From a virus, in the IMG/VR virus record IMGVR_UViG_3300046492_000289, positions 1 to 48,318 of that record: a stretch of 48,318 bases of DNA. One strand, written 5' to 3'. Made by a program: the position numbers and the translations under genes. Below are positions 40,301 through 47,617 of this stretch, one piece after another (position 1 is the first letter of the stretch; the number at the start of each line of letters is the position of its first letter). The notes below the pieces were generated by a model, which did not search any database, was not told the DNA's origin, and saw nothing but the letters and a program-made list of their open reading frames with translations.

Positions 40301-40962
40301 CCACTGAAGAGAAAGTGCGGGCCTCGGAAAACCTCGCCACTGCACAGAAGGTCACCACGCTGACTGCTGCGGTTGGGGAAAACGAAGCCAACGTCACGGA
40401 GTTGCGGCAGGTGGTGGCCACCGATAGGGAAGCCACCGCCACGGCGATCACACAGTTAACCGCTACGGTGGGCGAAAACACTTCAGCCATTCAGGAAACA
40501 TCTGAAGCCTTCGCTGACCTGGACGGCAACCTGAGCACGATGTGGTCGGTGAAGATGTCGGTCACTGCCAATGGGCAATATGTCGCGGCAGGCATTGGGC
40601 TTGGGATCGAGAACGTAGGCGGGGTGTTCCAAAGCCAGTTTTTGGTGGCCGCGGATCGATTCGCCATCGTTAACACCATCGCCGGCGGTGCCATTGCTGT
40701 TCCGTTCGCAGTACAGGGTGGCCAAGTGTTCATCAACTCAGCCTTCATTGCTGACGGCACCATCACCAACGCGAAGATCGGCAGCTACATCAGCTCGACC
40801 AATTACATCGCCGGCACGCAGGGTTGGATTCTCAACAAGGATGGAACGTTGGAGATCAACGGCATTGTCCCCGGTCAGGGGCGACTGGTGATCAACTCAC
40901 TGAATGTCTCGGTCTACGACGCCAACAACGTGCTGCGTGTCCGACTTGGATATCTGGGGTAG
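37399..40962 (+). CDS. central tail tip / host specificity protein J-like
   Basis: A 1187-aa homologue of lambda gpJ (1132 aa). N-terminal two thirds is the conserved tail hub (residues about 1-620, with KAWMVPSNYDP-like SNYDPILRTYTGTWDGSMKS and a YRGMTYWAQGQLVMQADMPR block). Fibronectin-type modules follow (about 630-800). The C-terminal part has helices and a DUF1983-like end with NTIAGGAIAVPFAVQGGQVF and TNAKIGSYI. It contacts the cell receptor and determines host range. The C-terminal region is the part expected to vary most. Confidence 0.92.
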   Translation: MGAALQMDISGEKGGSSKPKSPSEASDSLRSTNLAKLLIAVGEGEFDEVPTDYDIYLDNTPIRDASGNYNFPNVKWDWRPGSVDQTYIPGIPAVENETSLNIELRSDSPWVRSITNTQLSAVRMRLAWPALQRSDDEGNVGGYRIEYAIDVATDGGAYQQVLVDAVDGKTTTRYERSRRIDLPDATTGWQIRLRRLTPNQNTNKIADTMLVAGYTEVIDAKLRYPNTALLYIEFDAEQFTNIPAVTVKCKARRWMVPSNYDPILRTYTGTWDGSMKSAWTNNPAWITYGVCTEDRFGLGKRIKPFMVDKWELYRIAQYCDQLVPNGLDGVEPRFLCDMNLQGKADAWSLLRDISAIYRGMTYWAQGQLVMQADMPRAQDFDYVFTRSNVIDGKFSYGSASAKTRYTRALVSYDNPANNYDTDVIPFADLDLQRRYGDRPTELSAIGCTRASEAQRRGKWAILSNNQDRTVTFKTGMEGVIPLPGHIIPVADSLLAGREVGGRISAAAGRVITLDRDTQAKAGDRLIINLPGGRAEGRTVQSINGRAITVTVAYGEPPVAQLQWALDADDLAIPLYRVLRTKRTTEGDYEISALQFEPSKFAFIDTGARLEERPISVIPITVVPAPASVSLSSTSSVVQGLAVATMTISWPAVNGAVGYDVEWRKDSGNWIKLPRTGMTTVDVVGIYAGAYVARVRAVSAFDISSIWRNSILTNLSGKQGLPPAVSYLTAKPLLFGIYLKWGFPAGAEDTQRTEIWYGPTTDLEAASKLTDLAYPQSDFSMLGLRAGVTFYFWARLVDRIGNIGPWYPIGIGVQGQSSADAAAILEMIAGEIGRTELGQDILDEIDKIPGLQAQIDALDGLKGYDPEATYVEYDLVVAGKRIYQATGDVPLDTPPPNPAYWLDVGQTVETANGLAQQVATNTADITEIDGVVTAQATAFEALRASFRDDDGEGDLADALKGWSSTAAIATEEKVRASENLATAQKVTTLTAAVGENEANVTELRQVVATDREATATAITQLTATVGENTSAIQETSEAFADLDGNLSTMWSVKMSVTANGQYVAAGIGLGIENVGGVFQSQFLVAADRFAIVNTIAGGAIAVPFAVQGGQVFINSAFIADGTITNAKIGSYISSTNYIAGTQGWILNKDGTLEINGIVPGQGRLVINSLNVSVYDANNVLRVRLGYLG

Positions 40963-40965
40963 CGC

Positions 40966-41289
40966 ATGGCATATGGCATGAGGGTCTGGGGCGCCGATGG
41001 CGCGCTCCAACTCGACGAAAACTCCTTCACGATGCGGGTTGTGCTATCGACCTTGGTCACCTTCCCGACTAATGCGAAGGCCAACCAAGACTTTTCCGTG
41101 CCTGGTAGCGATGCTTCGAACTCGGTAGCAATTGTGATCCCCATCGGCCCTTACGACGAAGGCAGTGCCCGGCAGTTTGAGACAGAAATGCTGTCGGGTG
41201 CCGCGCGTGTCTACAACTACACGCGCACCTTCGACGCCAGTCTTTCCACCAGTGGGACCATGCGATTGATGGTTATAAGGTTTGCTTGA
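40966..41289 (+). CDS. small tail tip accessory protein, 107 aa
   Basis: Starts MAYGMRVWGADGALQLDENS three bases after J. Beta-rich, soluble, with a C-terminal segment TMRLMVIRFA. Its first 20 residues match, by eye, two places in the next protein (the YGMRLW and SYGLTF motifs), so the two are related modules. Position after J suggests a tail tip or fibre component. Family not known with certainty. Confidence 0.7.
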   Translation: MAYGMRVWGADGALQLDENSFTMRVVLSTLVTFPTNAKANQDFSVPGSDASNSVAIVIPIGPYDEGSARQFETEMLSGAARVYNYTRTFDASLSTSGTMRLMVIRFA

Positions 41290-41966
41290 TGAGTTACGGC
41301 CTGACATTCGTCAACAACAGCAACAAGGTAGTCATCGATTCCGAGTTTGCCCGGCTCAATGTTATTTGCAGCGGACGGTATGCGCCGACCCAAGAATCTG
41401 GCCTCGGCTCAACCACATACTTCCCCCGCGTTATCACCAGTGCTGAGCCTCCGCTAGTGTTCTGCCGCCCGGACACTGGGGGCTTTGCGGGGCTTACGGC
41501 CATGCAGTTACTCGGTTCAGCTGGCGCATGGGTTGGTTTTTACGTCCGGGCCTACGACGTGAACACTGCGCAACCGAACGGTCGTTACTTTGCCGCCACG
41601 TTTGGCGCGCAGCCAGTCGCCACCTATGGCATGCGCTTATGGGACGGTTCTTCAAAGTTGCTGTTTGACTCAGGAACGCCAACTGCCTTGTTCACTCGTG
41701 CATTTCAGAACTGGGTGTATGTTCGATCCGAAACGACCACCACGGGCAGCACACGAAGCTTTTACACGGTTAGCTTCAACTTTCCCGAAAACGAGTACCT
41801 ACTGATCAATACCTTCGGCATGAATATGTTAACGGGATCGGCGGCGGGTCGGCTTGTGAAAACCCTTTGGGAGTTCTCTACCGGGACGCTCTATGCCGTG
41901 ACAGATGGTTTCAGTAATCCCTTCGCTTTCTTCATGCCCGCCGTGTTCGCAAAGCTCGCCGTTTAA
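41289..41966 (+). CDS. tail tip protein with repeated YGMR-W module, 225 aa
   Basis: MSYGLTFVNNSNKVVIDSEF at the start and YGMRLWDGSSKLLFDSGTPT near residues 114-133 are two copies of one motif: Y-G-hydrophobic, then a polar turn and hydrophobic-D-S/E. The previous gene carries a third copy (YGMRVWGADGALQLDEN). Beta-rich throughout. AAGGTTTGCTTG precedes ATG 41289, which overlaps the upstream stop by one base. Probably forms an adhesin or connector on the tail tip; role inferred. Confidence 0.7.
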   Translation: MSYGLTFVNNSNKVVIDSEFARLNVICSGRYAPTQESGLGSTTYFPRVITSAEPPLVFCRPDTGGFAGLTAMQLLGSAGAWVGFYVRAYDVNTAQPNGRYFAATFGAQPVATYGMRLWDGSSKLLFDSGTPTALFTRAFQNWVYVRSETTTTGSTRSFYTVSFNFPENEYLLINTFGMNMLTGSAAGRLVKTLWEFSTGTLYAVTDGFSNPFAFFMPAVFAKLAV

Positions 41967-41988
41967 TTCACCTTAATAGGAAGTTGCC

Positions 41989-43197
41989 ATGCCTTGGTAT
42001 AAAGCCGGGACGGTTTCTGTCACCCAAAATTCCAATGCCGTGATCGGTACCGGTACTGCGTTTATTGCCAATAGTCGCGTCGGTGACGCGTTTCGCGGAC
42101 CGGACGGTGGTTGGTATGAGGTCAGCAATATTGCCAGCGATTCGGCGATGTCGATCTCGCCGAATTATCAGGGGCCGACCAATGCTGCTGGCGTTTATGC
42201 ATTGGCCCCGATGCAGGGGTACGTGAAGGATTCAGCCGATGCGCTCCGTGCTCTGGTGAATCAGTTTGGCGAACAGCTTGCAGCGTTGACCGACACTGAC
42301 GGTCTTCTGGAGGGACCGACCAACAAATACTTCACCGACGCACGGGTGCGGGGGGCGGTGCTTCAAGGGCTCGTCACCACTGATGCGGAGCCTGTAGTCG
42401 CAGCTGATACTCTTCTGACCGGCATTGGAAAGCTTCAGGCACAGGTGGCTGCTCGACTGCCCCTTGCTGGGGGGAAGATGACAGGAGCGATCAACGCTGC
42501 CACCCCCGTGCCCTTGGCTTCGGCAGCGACGGTGGATATAGGAGCTGCTGCATCCAACGTCATCACAATCAGCGGAACGACTGCGATTACAAGCCTGGGA
42601 ACGATCGCGGCCGGGGCAATTCGCAAAGTCAGATTCCTGGCGCCGCTGGTGCTCACCTACAACGTGACTTCGATGATTCTGCCGACGGGCGCGAGCATCA
42701 CGACAGCGGCAAACGACACAGCGGAATTCTTGAGCCTGGGTGGTGGCAATTGGTTTTGTCTCAACTACATCAAGGCCAACGGCAAGGCCTTGGCGAAAGA
42801 CTTTGCTTACGACCGCGCAAACACCGTAGGCACGGTCGCGCAAGTATCCGGCGTTCCAACTAATGCTTTGATGGAAATCGGTTCTAACGCGAATGGGACA
42901 TTCTGGCGATTCGCAAACGGATTGCAAATCTGCATAGGAAGTCTCATTAGCGGAGGAACAGCCTCAGTTCAAGGTTCGATCTATGTTTCTACGCCAGCCT
43001 CCGGGAGTTTCCCGATTGCCTTCGTGGCGGCGCCGGTGGTAGTTGCTAGCGGGCTATACAACGCATCAGGGATGGGGTGGGCAACCCAAGCTACCTTTCA
43101 GACAGCCGCGATATGGGGGTCTTGGGCGGTATGCTTCGGCGCATCAAACGGCAGCGCATCGACAATATATCTAATGGCAATAGGAAGGTGGTTCTGA
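41989..43197 (+). CDS. tail fibre protein, 402 aa
   Basis: N-terminal tail-attachment domain (about residues 1-90: MPWYKAGTVSVTQNSNAVIG and MQGYVKDSADALRALVNQF), a middle with KYFTDARVRGAVLQG and repeats of Ala/Thr-rich strands, and a C-terminal receptor-binding tip ending in WAVCFGASNGSASTIYLMAI followed by GRWF. The VGTVAQVSGVPTNALMEIGS region is like other fibre C-termini. AGGAAGTTGCC is the ribosome site. Binds the host surface together with J. Confidence 0.85.
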   Translation: MPWYKAGTVSVTQNSNAVIGTGTAFIANSRVGDAFRGPDGGWYEVSNIASDSAMSISPNYQGPTNAAGVYALAPMQGYVKDSADALRALVNQFGEQLAALTDTDGLLEGPTNKYFTDARVRGAVLQGLVTTDAEPVVAADTLLTGIGKLQAQVAARLPLAGGKMTGAINAATPVPLASAATVDIGAAASNVITISGTTAITSLGTIAAGAIRKVRFLAPLVLTYNVTSMILPTGASITTAANDTAEFLSLGGGNWFCLNYIKANGKALAKDFAYDRANTVGTVAQVSGVPTNALMEIGSNANGTFWRFANGLQICIGSLISGGTASVQGSIYVSTPASGSFPIAFVAAPVVVASGLYNASGMGWATQATFQTAAIWGSWAVCFGASNGSASTIYLMAIGRWF

Positions 43198-43532
43198 TGC
43201 GAATCAATCTATCCCCGCAGCGTCGGGACGACACTCTGGAAGTTATCAAAACCGGCGACGTCCTGACCGTCAACGGTGAAGATTTCGACCTCTCGCCAAT
43301 TGGTGATGGCGACACACTGCCTGCATCAGCCATCACCTCGGAGTGGTTTTTCGATAAGGTAGATCGGATTGACGGCAAGCTTGTCTTAACTCTGATACTA
43401 CCAAACCCGTTTAATTACAGTCATGAGCAGGCATTTCCGGTGCCGCTGGAAAACGTTCCAGATGGTCTTGTGGTTTTTCCCGGCCCGCTACCAGAGTCTG
43501 AACTTGAAATGGCTCCCGAGGGTGTTGAATGA
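43197..43532 (+). CDS. small protein next to the tail fibre, 111 aa
   Basis: Starts MRINLSPQRRDDTLEVIKTG with ribosome site AGGAAGGTGG and overlapping the fibre stop. Acidic, beta-rich, contains NGEDFDLSPIGDGDTLPASA and a hydrophobic middle. This small protein type is common between fibre and fibre chaperone genes in Pseudomonas-type phages; it may be a fibre chaperone or accessory. Unproven here. Confidence 0.7.
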   Translation: MRINLSPQRRDDTLEVIKTGDVLTVNGEDFDLSPIGDGDTLPASAITSEWFFDKVDRIDGKLVLTLILPNPFNYSHEQAFPVPLENVPDGLVVFPGPLPESELEMAPEGVE

Positions 43533-43894
43533 ACATCGATTGGTCCCAACTAATTACCAAAGCCATGAAAGACGCCGCTGATCAAGCTGAGCAACTTGCT
43601 ACCGCGAGGGCCGAGTTATCTGCTCGCAACAGCAAAGCGTTGGTCCAACTTGCGCGCATTCAAGAGCGCGTCGATACGATCGGTTTCGGCATCGATATAG
43701 GCGAAGCAACTGAAGAGGACGAAGCAGAGCAGGCCGCGTTACTGATCAATCTCAAAGCGTGGAAAACCTACAAGTTCGCACTAGGTAAAGTCACCGTGCA
43801 GCCGACTTGGTACACCGCGCCCGTGTGGCCGGTTGAGCCGGCAGTGCCGGTAATCGTGGCTGATCCCCAAACGTTGAGTGCCGACCTGACCTGA
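43529..43894 (+). CDS. tail fibre assembly chaperone, 121 aa
   Basis: Helical N-terminus (MNIDWSQLITKAMKDAADQA) and a C-terminus with a KAWKTYKFALGKVTVQPTW segment, followed by Pro/Val/Trp-rich residues (YTAPVWPVEPAVPV), the pattern of small phage fibre assembly proteins. ATGA overlap with the previous gene. Probably needed to fold or trimerise the fibre. Confidence 0.75.
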   Translation: MNIDWSQLITKAMKDAADQAEQLATARAELSARNSKALVQLARIQERVDTIGFGIDIGEATEEDEAEQAALLINLKAWKTYKFALGKVTVQPTWYTAPVWPVEPAVPVIVADPQTLSADLT

Positions 43895-43915
43895 TGCGAA
43901 ACATCAGCACAACGC

Positions 43916-43942
43916 AACCCGCCATCGAGCGGGTATTTTTTT
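43916..43942 (+). terminator. terminator before the endolysin
   Basis: ACCCGC (43917-43922), loop CATCGA, GCGGGT (43929-43934), then A and seven T. It continues into GCCTGGAGAAAAGTG before the endolysin ATG, the same hairpin-plus-ribosome-site cassette as before I and J. Confidence 0.75.
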
Positions 43943-43957
43943 GCCTGGAGAAAAGTG

Positions 43958-44383
43958 ATGCCAGTTACCGAAAAAGACCGCGACATCCTCGCTCGAACGC
44001 TGTGGGGGGAGGCCCGAGGCGAAACGTCGGCCGGCCAAGTGGCCGTGGCCTGGACGATCCGCAATCGCGTGTTCGATGGTAAGGAGAAATCGTGGTGGGG
44101 CGAGGGCTATACCGGCGTGTGCCAGAAGCCGTACCAGTTCAGTTGCTGGAACAAGACCGACCCCAACTATCAGTTCCTGATCGGGCTGAAGCAGATCCCG
44201 TTCCGCGAACTGGCACAGTGTCGAGTCGTGGCCGACCAGGTGGTCGACGGCAAGGTGCTTGATCCAACCGGTGGCGCCACGCACTATTACGCGGTCGCCA
44301 TGAAGACACCGCCGGCGTGGGCAGCGAAGGCGAAGCAGACGCTGAAGCTTGGCGGTCACGTTTTCTTCAAGGACGTGCCATGA
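43958..44383 (+). CDS. SleB-type endolysin, 141 aa
   Basis: Cell wall hydrolase of the SleB/Hydrolase_2 family. Starts MPVTEKDRDILARTLWGEARGE; the GEARGE Glu is the expected catalytic residue, followed by the conserved QVAVAWTIRNRV helix, then YQFSCWNKTDPN and GATHYYAV blocks of the family. No signal peptide, so it needs the holin to reach peptidoglycan. GGAGAAAAGTG is the ribosome site. Terminates in ATGA overlap with Rz. Confidence 0.88.
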   Translation: MPVTEKDRDILARTLWGEARGETSAGQVAVAWTIRNRVFDGKEKSWWGEGYTGVCQKPYQFSCWNKTDPNYQFLIGLKQIPFRELAQCRVVADQVVDGKVLDPTGGATHYYAVAMKTPPAWAAKAKQTLKLGGHVFFKDVP

Positions 44384-44901
44384 AACCTGTCTGGCTGCGA
44401 TTCCTTCCTTATATAGCTGCGGTCGCTGCGATGGCCGGCCTGCTTTTCGGCGCTTACCTCCATGGCGTGAGCGTCACAAACGCTACATGTCAGTCGGAAT
44501 GGAGCGCACGCGACACACGTGACGCTCAGGCAAAGGCAACCAACGAAGCTTCCGAGCGCACCCGTGAGCAGGCCTACCAGCAATCAATCAATAAGGCGGT
44601 TCAAGATGGGCAACGCATTATCGATCAAGCGACAGCTGATGCTGCCGCTGCTCGCGCTACTGCTGACAGCGTGCGCGGGGCAGCCGACACCCTTGCCGCT
44701 CGACTCGCAGCAAGTGAAGCCAGCGACAGTTCCTGCACTGCCGCCGCAAGCAAGGCAGCTACCCGCGCGGCATTGGTGCTTGCCGACGTGCTCAAGCGCG
44801 CTGACCAGCGAGCGGGCGAACTGGCTGAAGTTGCTGACCAGGCCCGAGCTAGGGGACTAACATGTGAGCAGGCATATGAAGGGCTGCTGGGCAAGCGATA
44901 A
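44380..44901 (+). CDS. Rz-like i-spanin (DUF2514 type), 173 aa
   Basis: An N-terminal membrane anchor (about residues 8-28, LPYIAAVAAMAGLLFGAY) is followed by a long charged Ala-rich coiled coil in the periplasm, and two Cys pairs (TCQSEWS, SDSSCTAA, LTCEQA) that may be disulfide-linked. This is the layout of an inner-membrane spanin of the Rz/DUF2514 kind. With Rz1 it disrupts the outer membrane at the end of lysis. A second reading frame inside it encodes Rz1. Confidence 0.85.
   Translation: MKPVWLRFLPYIAAVAAMAGLLFGAYLHGVSVTNATCQSEWSARDTRDAQAKATNEASERTREQAYQQSINKAVQDGQRIIDQATADAAAARATADSVRGAADTLAARLAASEASDSSCTAAASKAATRAALVLADVLKRADQRAGELAEVADQARARGLTCEQAYEGLLGKR
44606..44860 (+). CDS. Rz1-like outer-membrane spanin lipoprotein, embedded
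   Basis: In a different frame inside the Rz gene: starts MGNALSIKRQLMLPLLALLLTACAG, after AAGGCGGTTCAAG. It has a signal peptide with lipobox LLTAC and a Pro-rich mature N-terminus (QPTPLPLDSQQVKPATVPAL, then PPQ), as known for Rz1 proteins that span from the outer membrane to Rz. The embedded architecture is the same as in lambda. 84 residues in all, though the C-terminal 30 residues look less typical. Confidence 0.8.
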   Translation: MGNALSIKRQLMLPLLALLLTACAGQPTPLPLDSQQVKPATVPALPPQARQLPARHWCLPTCSSALTSERANWLKLLTRPELGD

Positions 44902-44906
44902 AAGCA

Positions 44907-44940
44907 AAGCCCGAAGGTTCGCGGCCTCGGGCTTCTATTT
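44907..44940 (+). terminator. terminator of the lysis genes
   Basis: AAGCCCGA (44907-44914) and TCGGGCTT (44927-44934) form a perfect 8-bp stem with a 12-base loop, then TCTATTTT. The segment 44906-44951 recurs with changes at 47171-47219. Confidence 0.75.
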
Positions 44941-45006
44941 TCGCCTCCATCCCTTAATGTTTGGCGAACGTGGCACCGAGAATACCAGCGCTAGTGTTTC
45001 TGCTCA

Positions 45007-45243
45007 CTACGACAAGAGAAGTATTGCTTTGAGTTGTTTGGGCATTGCCCTGACGAGTCGCACGACCTGACGCGACGATCTCCTTCTCAGGTAAATGGGC
45101 AGTAGATCTAAAAACTCCTCCAAACTATTGGAAGTGACTTGTTTAACAAAATCGGCTAAAAGCTGACCTCCAGAACATTTGCCTGATGCAAGCTCCCTTT
45201 GAACGTTCAAGTATGGACACTGACATGACGCAGCTAGACGCAT
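45007..45243 (-). CDS. doubtful leftward ORF, 78 aa
   Basis: Reads MRLAASCQCPYLNVQRELAS and then a plausible amphipathic helix region with NSLEEFLDLLPIYLRRRSSR. The start overlaps the acyltransferase start by two bases on the opposite strand and there is no clear ribosome site. Protein-like composition keeps it as a possibility, no more. The rest of 44941-45241 holds no other gene that can be supported. Confidence 0.3.
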   Translation of the reverse strand: MRLAASCQCPYLNVQRELASGKCSGGQLLADFVKQVTSNSLEEFLDLLPIYLRRRSSRQVVRLVRAMPKQLKAILLLS

Positions 45244-46366
45244 GAATCACCGGAATAATTTTGACTTACTGAGGCTCTTTGCGGCCTGTCAGGTGATGGT
45301 GACACATGCCTGTTTCTGGCTGCATCTCAATGAGGGATGGTCCGACACTTTCGCCTATCGGCTGCTGTTTTCATTTCCAGGCGTGGCGATCTTTTTTGTT
45401 GTCAGCGGTTTCCTCGTCACCGACTCCTATCTACGCTCAACCTCATCTGGTAGCTATTTCGTCAAGCGGGCGCTGCGAATCTTCCCGGCACTGTTCGTCA
45501 ACATCGCCGTGATGGAGATAGCTCTATTCGCAACCGGTGGGTTGTCCATTATCGGTAATGTGGCCAAGTATCTGGGCTACCTTTCGGTTTATGTGCTGAC
45601 AGGCGCTCGCGATTGGGGAATATATGCGTCCTCTTTTAACCCCTACGTCTCGACCGGTTTTTTCAAGGCTCCTACAAGCGGGGTGTTGTGGACCCTGAGC
45701 GTGGAACTGACGTTTTACTTGGTCCTGCCGTTCCTACTTGAGGCGTATCGGCGCACCAAGAGTGCTGGCGTCTTGCTGATAGCTGTTTGCGGCATCGCTT
45801 CGTGGGTCATGGCTCAACACTACAACCTGACGGAAAAGTACGACCCATTTTTCTCATTAACGATTGGCCCCAGCTTCTGGATTTTCTCATTTGGGGTACT
45901 CGCCCGCCTGTGCTGGAACCGGGTTAGCGTCGTCTTCACAAATAAGGCGGGATGGTGGCTCGCCGCGCACCTGGGCTTGGCCTGGTTGACGGCGACGGGC
46001 CCATACGCCTTTGTCTCCATCAACAACGCAGCACCTTTGGATGCGCTGCGGATTGCGGTCTTGGCCGGACTCGTCTTGTCGGCGGCCTACACCTTCCCGC
46101 GTCCGCAACTGCTGAGGGGCCAAGACCTTTCCTATGGCATCTATCTGTACCACATGCTGGTCATGCACACATTCGTCGCTATGGGCTGGGTACGGATATG
46201 GTGGCTGTGGATACTGCTTCCACTCGCCACAATTTGTATGGCGGCTGCATCATGGCTGCTGATCGAAAAGCCGGCCTTGAGGTTGAGATCGGCCTTTGTT
46301 GCGCGATCTGCCAGCCGGGATATTGGAAACGTTGGAGCCAAGCATCCCGAAGCGCCTGCCCCATGA
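45242..46366 (+). CDS. membrane acyltransferase (O-antigen-type acetylase)
   Basis: A 374-aa polytopic protein of the acyltransferase-3 (OafA/NodX-like) family. N-terminus MNHRNNFDLLRLFAACQVMV with the conserved NFDLLRLFAA and the following THACFW His, then about ten membrane helices. YGIYLYHMLVMHT near 295-307 and WLLIEKPALRLR near the end are typical family blocks. Such prophage enzymes acetylate O-antigen sugars, altering phage receptors (serotype conversion and superinfection exclusion). Clear ribosome site is missing, but the start fits the conserved N-terminus. Less GC-rich than the tail genes; probable recent cargo. Confidence 0.85.
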   Translation: MNHRNNFDLLRLFAACQVMVTHACFWLHLNEGWSDTFAYRLLFSFPGVAIFFVVSGFLVTDSYLRSTSSGSYFVKRALRIFPALFVNIAVMEIALFATGGLSIIGNVAKYLGYLSVYVLTGARDWGIYASSFNPYVSTGFFKAPTSGVLWTLSVELTFYLVLPFLLEAYRRTKSAGVLLIAVCGIASWVMAQHYNLTEKYDPFFSLTIGPSFWIFSFGVLARLCWNRVSVVFTNKAGWWLAAHLGLAWLTATGPYAFVSINNAAPLDALRIAVLAGLVLSAAYTFPRPQLLRGQDLSYGIYLYHMLVMHTFVAMGWVRIWWLWILLPLATICMAAASWLLIEKPALRLRSAFVARSASRDIGNVGAKHPEAPAP

Positions 46367-46515
46367 CCCCTGACGAAACGTCATTCATCCCCTAAAACCA
46401 TCCAAGATGAATGTCGTTCAGTCGATCTAGCCACGTCCTCAGCGCATGCTCGACGAATTGTCGCCATCACCGATGAAGGTGACTGAGGATTGATCGCGTT
46501 GACTGCGTGCCAGGC

Positions 46516-46905
46516 TTACGTGCGCGAGTTGTCCCGCTGATGAGGGAATGGATCGGCGTGCGGATTTTCGCCTTTGAGAAGTCGAATCTGGGTGGATAGT
46601 TCAGTGATGTGCTTGTTATTGGCCATCAGCTCCCAGTTGGTTTTGGTCTCGATATCAGTGGCCCTGCGGTTTGCTGCGGCAGTTTCTGCTTTGGCGGTGG
46701 TGAGTTGAGCCCGAAGCGAGTCGCGTTCCTTATCAACTTCCGCGTGCATCTCGACCAGCTTGAAGATCTTCTCGCGAGCCTGGCGCAGTTGCAGGGTCAG
46801 TTCCAGCACTTCGTTTTCGTACATGCGCAATGAGTGCCGGCAGGTTTCGAGCGGTGTCGGGCTGCCGAGCCAATCGTCGGTGTCTTCTATTTCAGTTGGG
46901 TCCAT
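46516..46905 (-). CDS. coiled-coil protein with SOS box, 129 aa
   Basis: Start at 46905 (MDPTEIEDTDDWLGS) from AAGGCACGACG; an ATG at 46920 is an alternative. The central part (about residues 30-110) is a long charged helix with heptads (ELTLQLRQAREKIFKLVEM, then ERDSLRAQLTTAKAE), so a coiled coil is predicted. Not recognised otherwise. A LexA-type SOS box sits 17 bp upstream, so DNA damage should induce it. Terminates against the end of the acyltransferase region on the other strand. Confidence 0.7.
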   Translation of the reverse strand: MDPTEIEDTDDWLGSPTPLETCRHSLRMYENEVLELTLQLRQAREKIFKLVEMHAEVDKERDSLRAQLTTAKAETAAANRRATDIETKTNWELMANNKHITELSTQIRLLKGENPHADPFPHQRDNSRT

Positions 46906-46921
46906 CGTCGTGCCTTGCATG

Positions 46922-46941
46922 TACTGTTTGGATATACAGTA
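46922..46941 (-). promoter_or_regulatory. LexA-type SOS box
   Basis: TACTGTATATCCAAACAGTA (minus strand, 46941-46922) matches the LexA palindrome CTGT-N8-ACAG exactly in both half-sites and TA flanks. It lies directly before the start of the 46516-46905 gene. Confidence 0.85.
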
Positions 46942-46956
46942 ATCGAGGCGCGACAT

Positions 46957-47263
46957 TTACGCGATGGTGAGGCGACGAGGAGTGGTTTTCGAGTGGCAGA
47001 ACGCCGGAAAGGTGTGGGCCAATTCTTGGGCCAATTTTTCGGGGAAGGGCGGAGTTATACGCGGATTCTTCGGGATTCGGCCCTTTATTTCAAAGGCCGA
47101 TTCCCCGCCTAACCCCGTGTTGACGTCATAATTAAATGTCGCGCCTGCCGTGAAAGAGGTCCTTAAATGCAAAACCCCGAAGGTTCGAGCCCCTGGGTTT
47201 CTATTTTCGCCTGCATCCGATAATGCCTGGAAACCTAGCAACGGGAATGCTAAACCCTAGTCA
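46957..47263. other. 307-bp non-coding stretch with a hairpin and a copied terminator
   Basis: No gene supported. It holds an imperfect inverted repeat CGGCC-CTTT / AAAG-GCCG (47078-47100, one bulged base) and, at 47171-47219, a degenerate copy of the lysis terminator segment 44906-44951 (shared CCCGAAGGTTCG and TTCTATTTTCGCCT). Confidence 0.5.
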
Positions 47264-47617
47264 TTATCCTTCAGACGGAGTGTCGGTTTCGATAGCCTGC
47301 TGCAGGTTTGCAAGACACTTTTTTAGTTCTGGAGTGATGCTCGGGCCTTGGCTATGTTGTCCCGCCGCAGCGTCTGCAAGCTTAACGCCACCTTGTACGA
47401 CGTTAGCTGCCGTGGTTTCAGCTACCACCCGATTGTCAATTTCACTCAGAAACTCTTTTGCTCTGAGCTTTGGAATAGGCTCTTTAGCCGAGATTTCCAT
47501 GCACTCTTTCAAATCATTGACGGCACCATAACCGAAGTACACGCTCAAAGCGCTGACTGCTAGGTAAACGCAATACACGCCACCAATCACCAAGCCTGCA
47601 ATTCCATACTTATTCAA
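47264..47617 (-). CDS. small membrane or exported protein, 117 aa
   Basis: TTG start at 47617 with a strong ribosome site AGAGGAAG nine bases before it. The N-terminal 30 residues (MNKYGIAGLVIGGVYCVYLA) are hydrophobic and probably a membrane anchor; the remainder is a soluble helical domain with Cys residues (ECMEIS, KKCLAN) facing the periplasm. No family recognised. Leftward, in the right end of the prophage, probably expressed on its own. Confidence 0.6.
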   Translation of the reverse strand: MNKYGIAGLVIGGVYCVYLAVSALSVYFGYGAVNDLKECMEISAKEPIPKLRAKEFLSEIDNRVVAETTAANVVQGGVKLADAAAGQHSQGPSITPELKKCLANLQQAIETDTPSEG

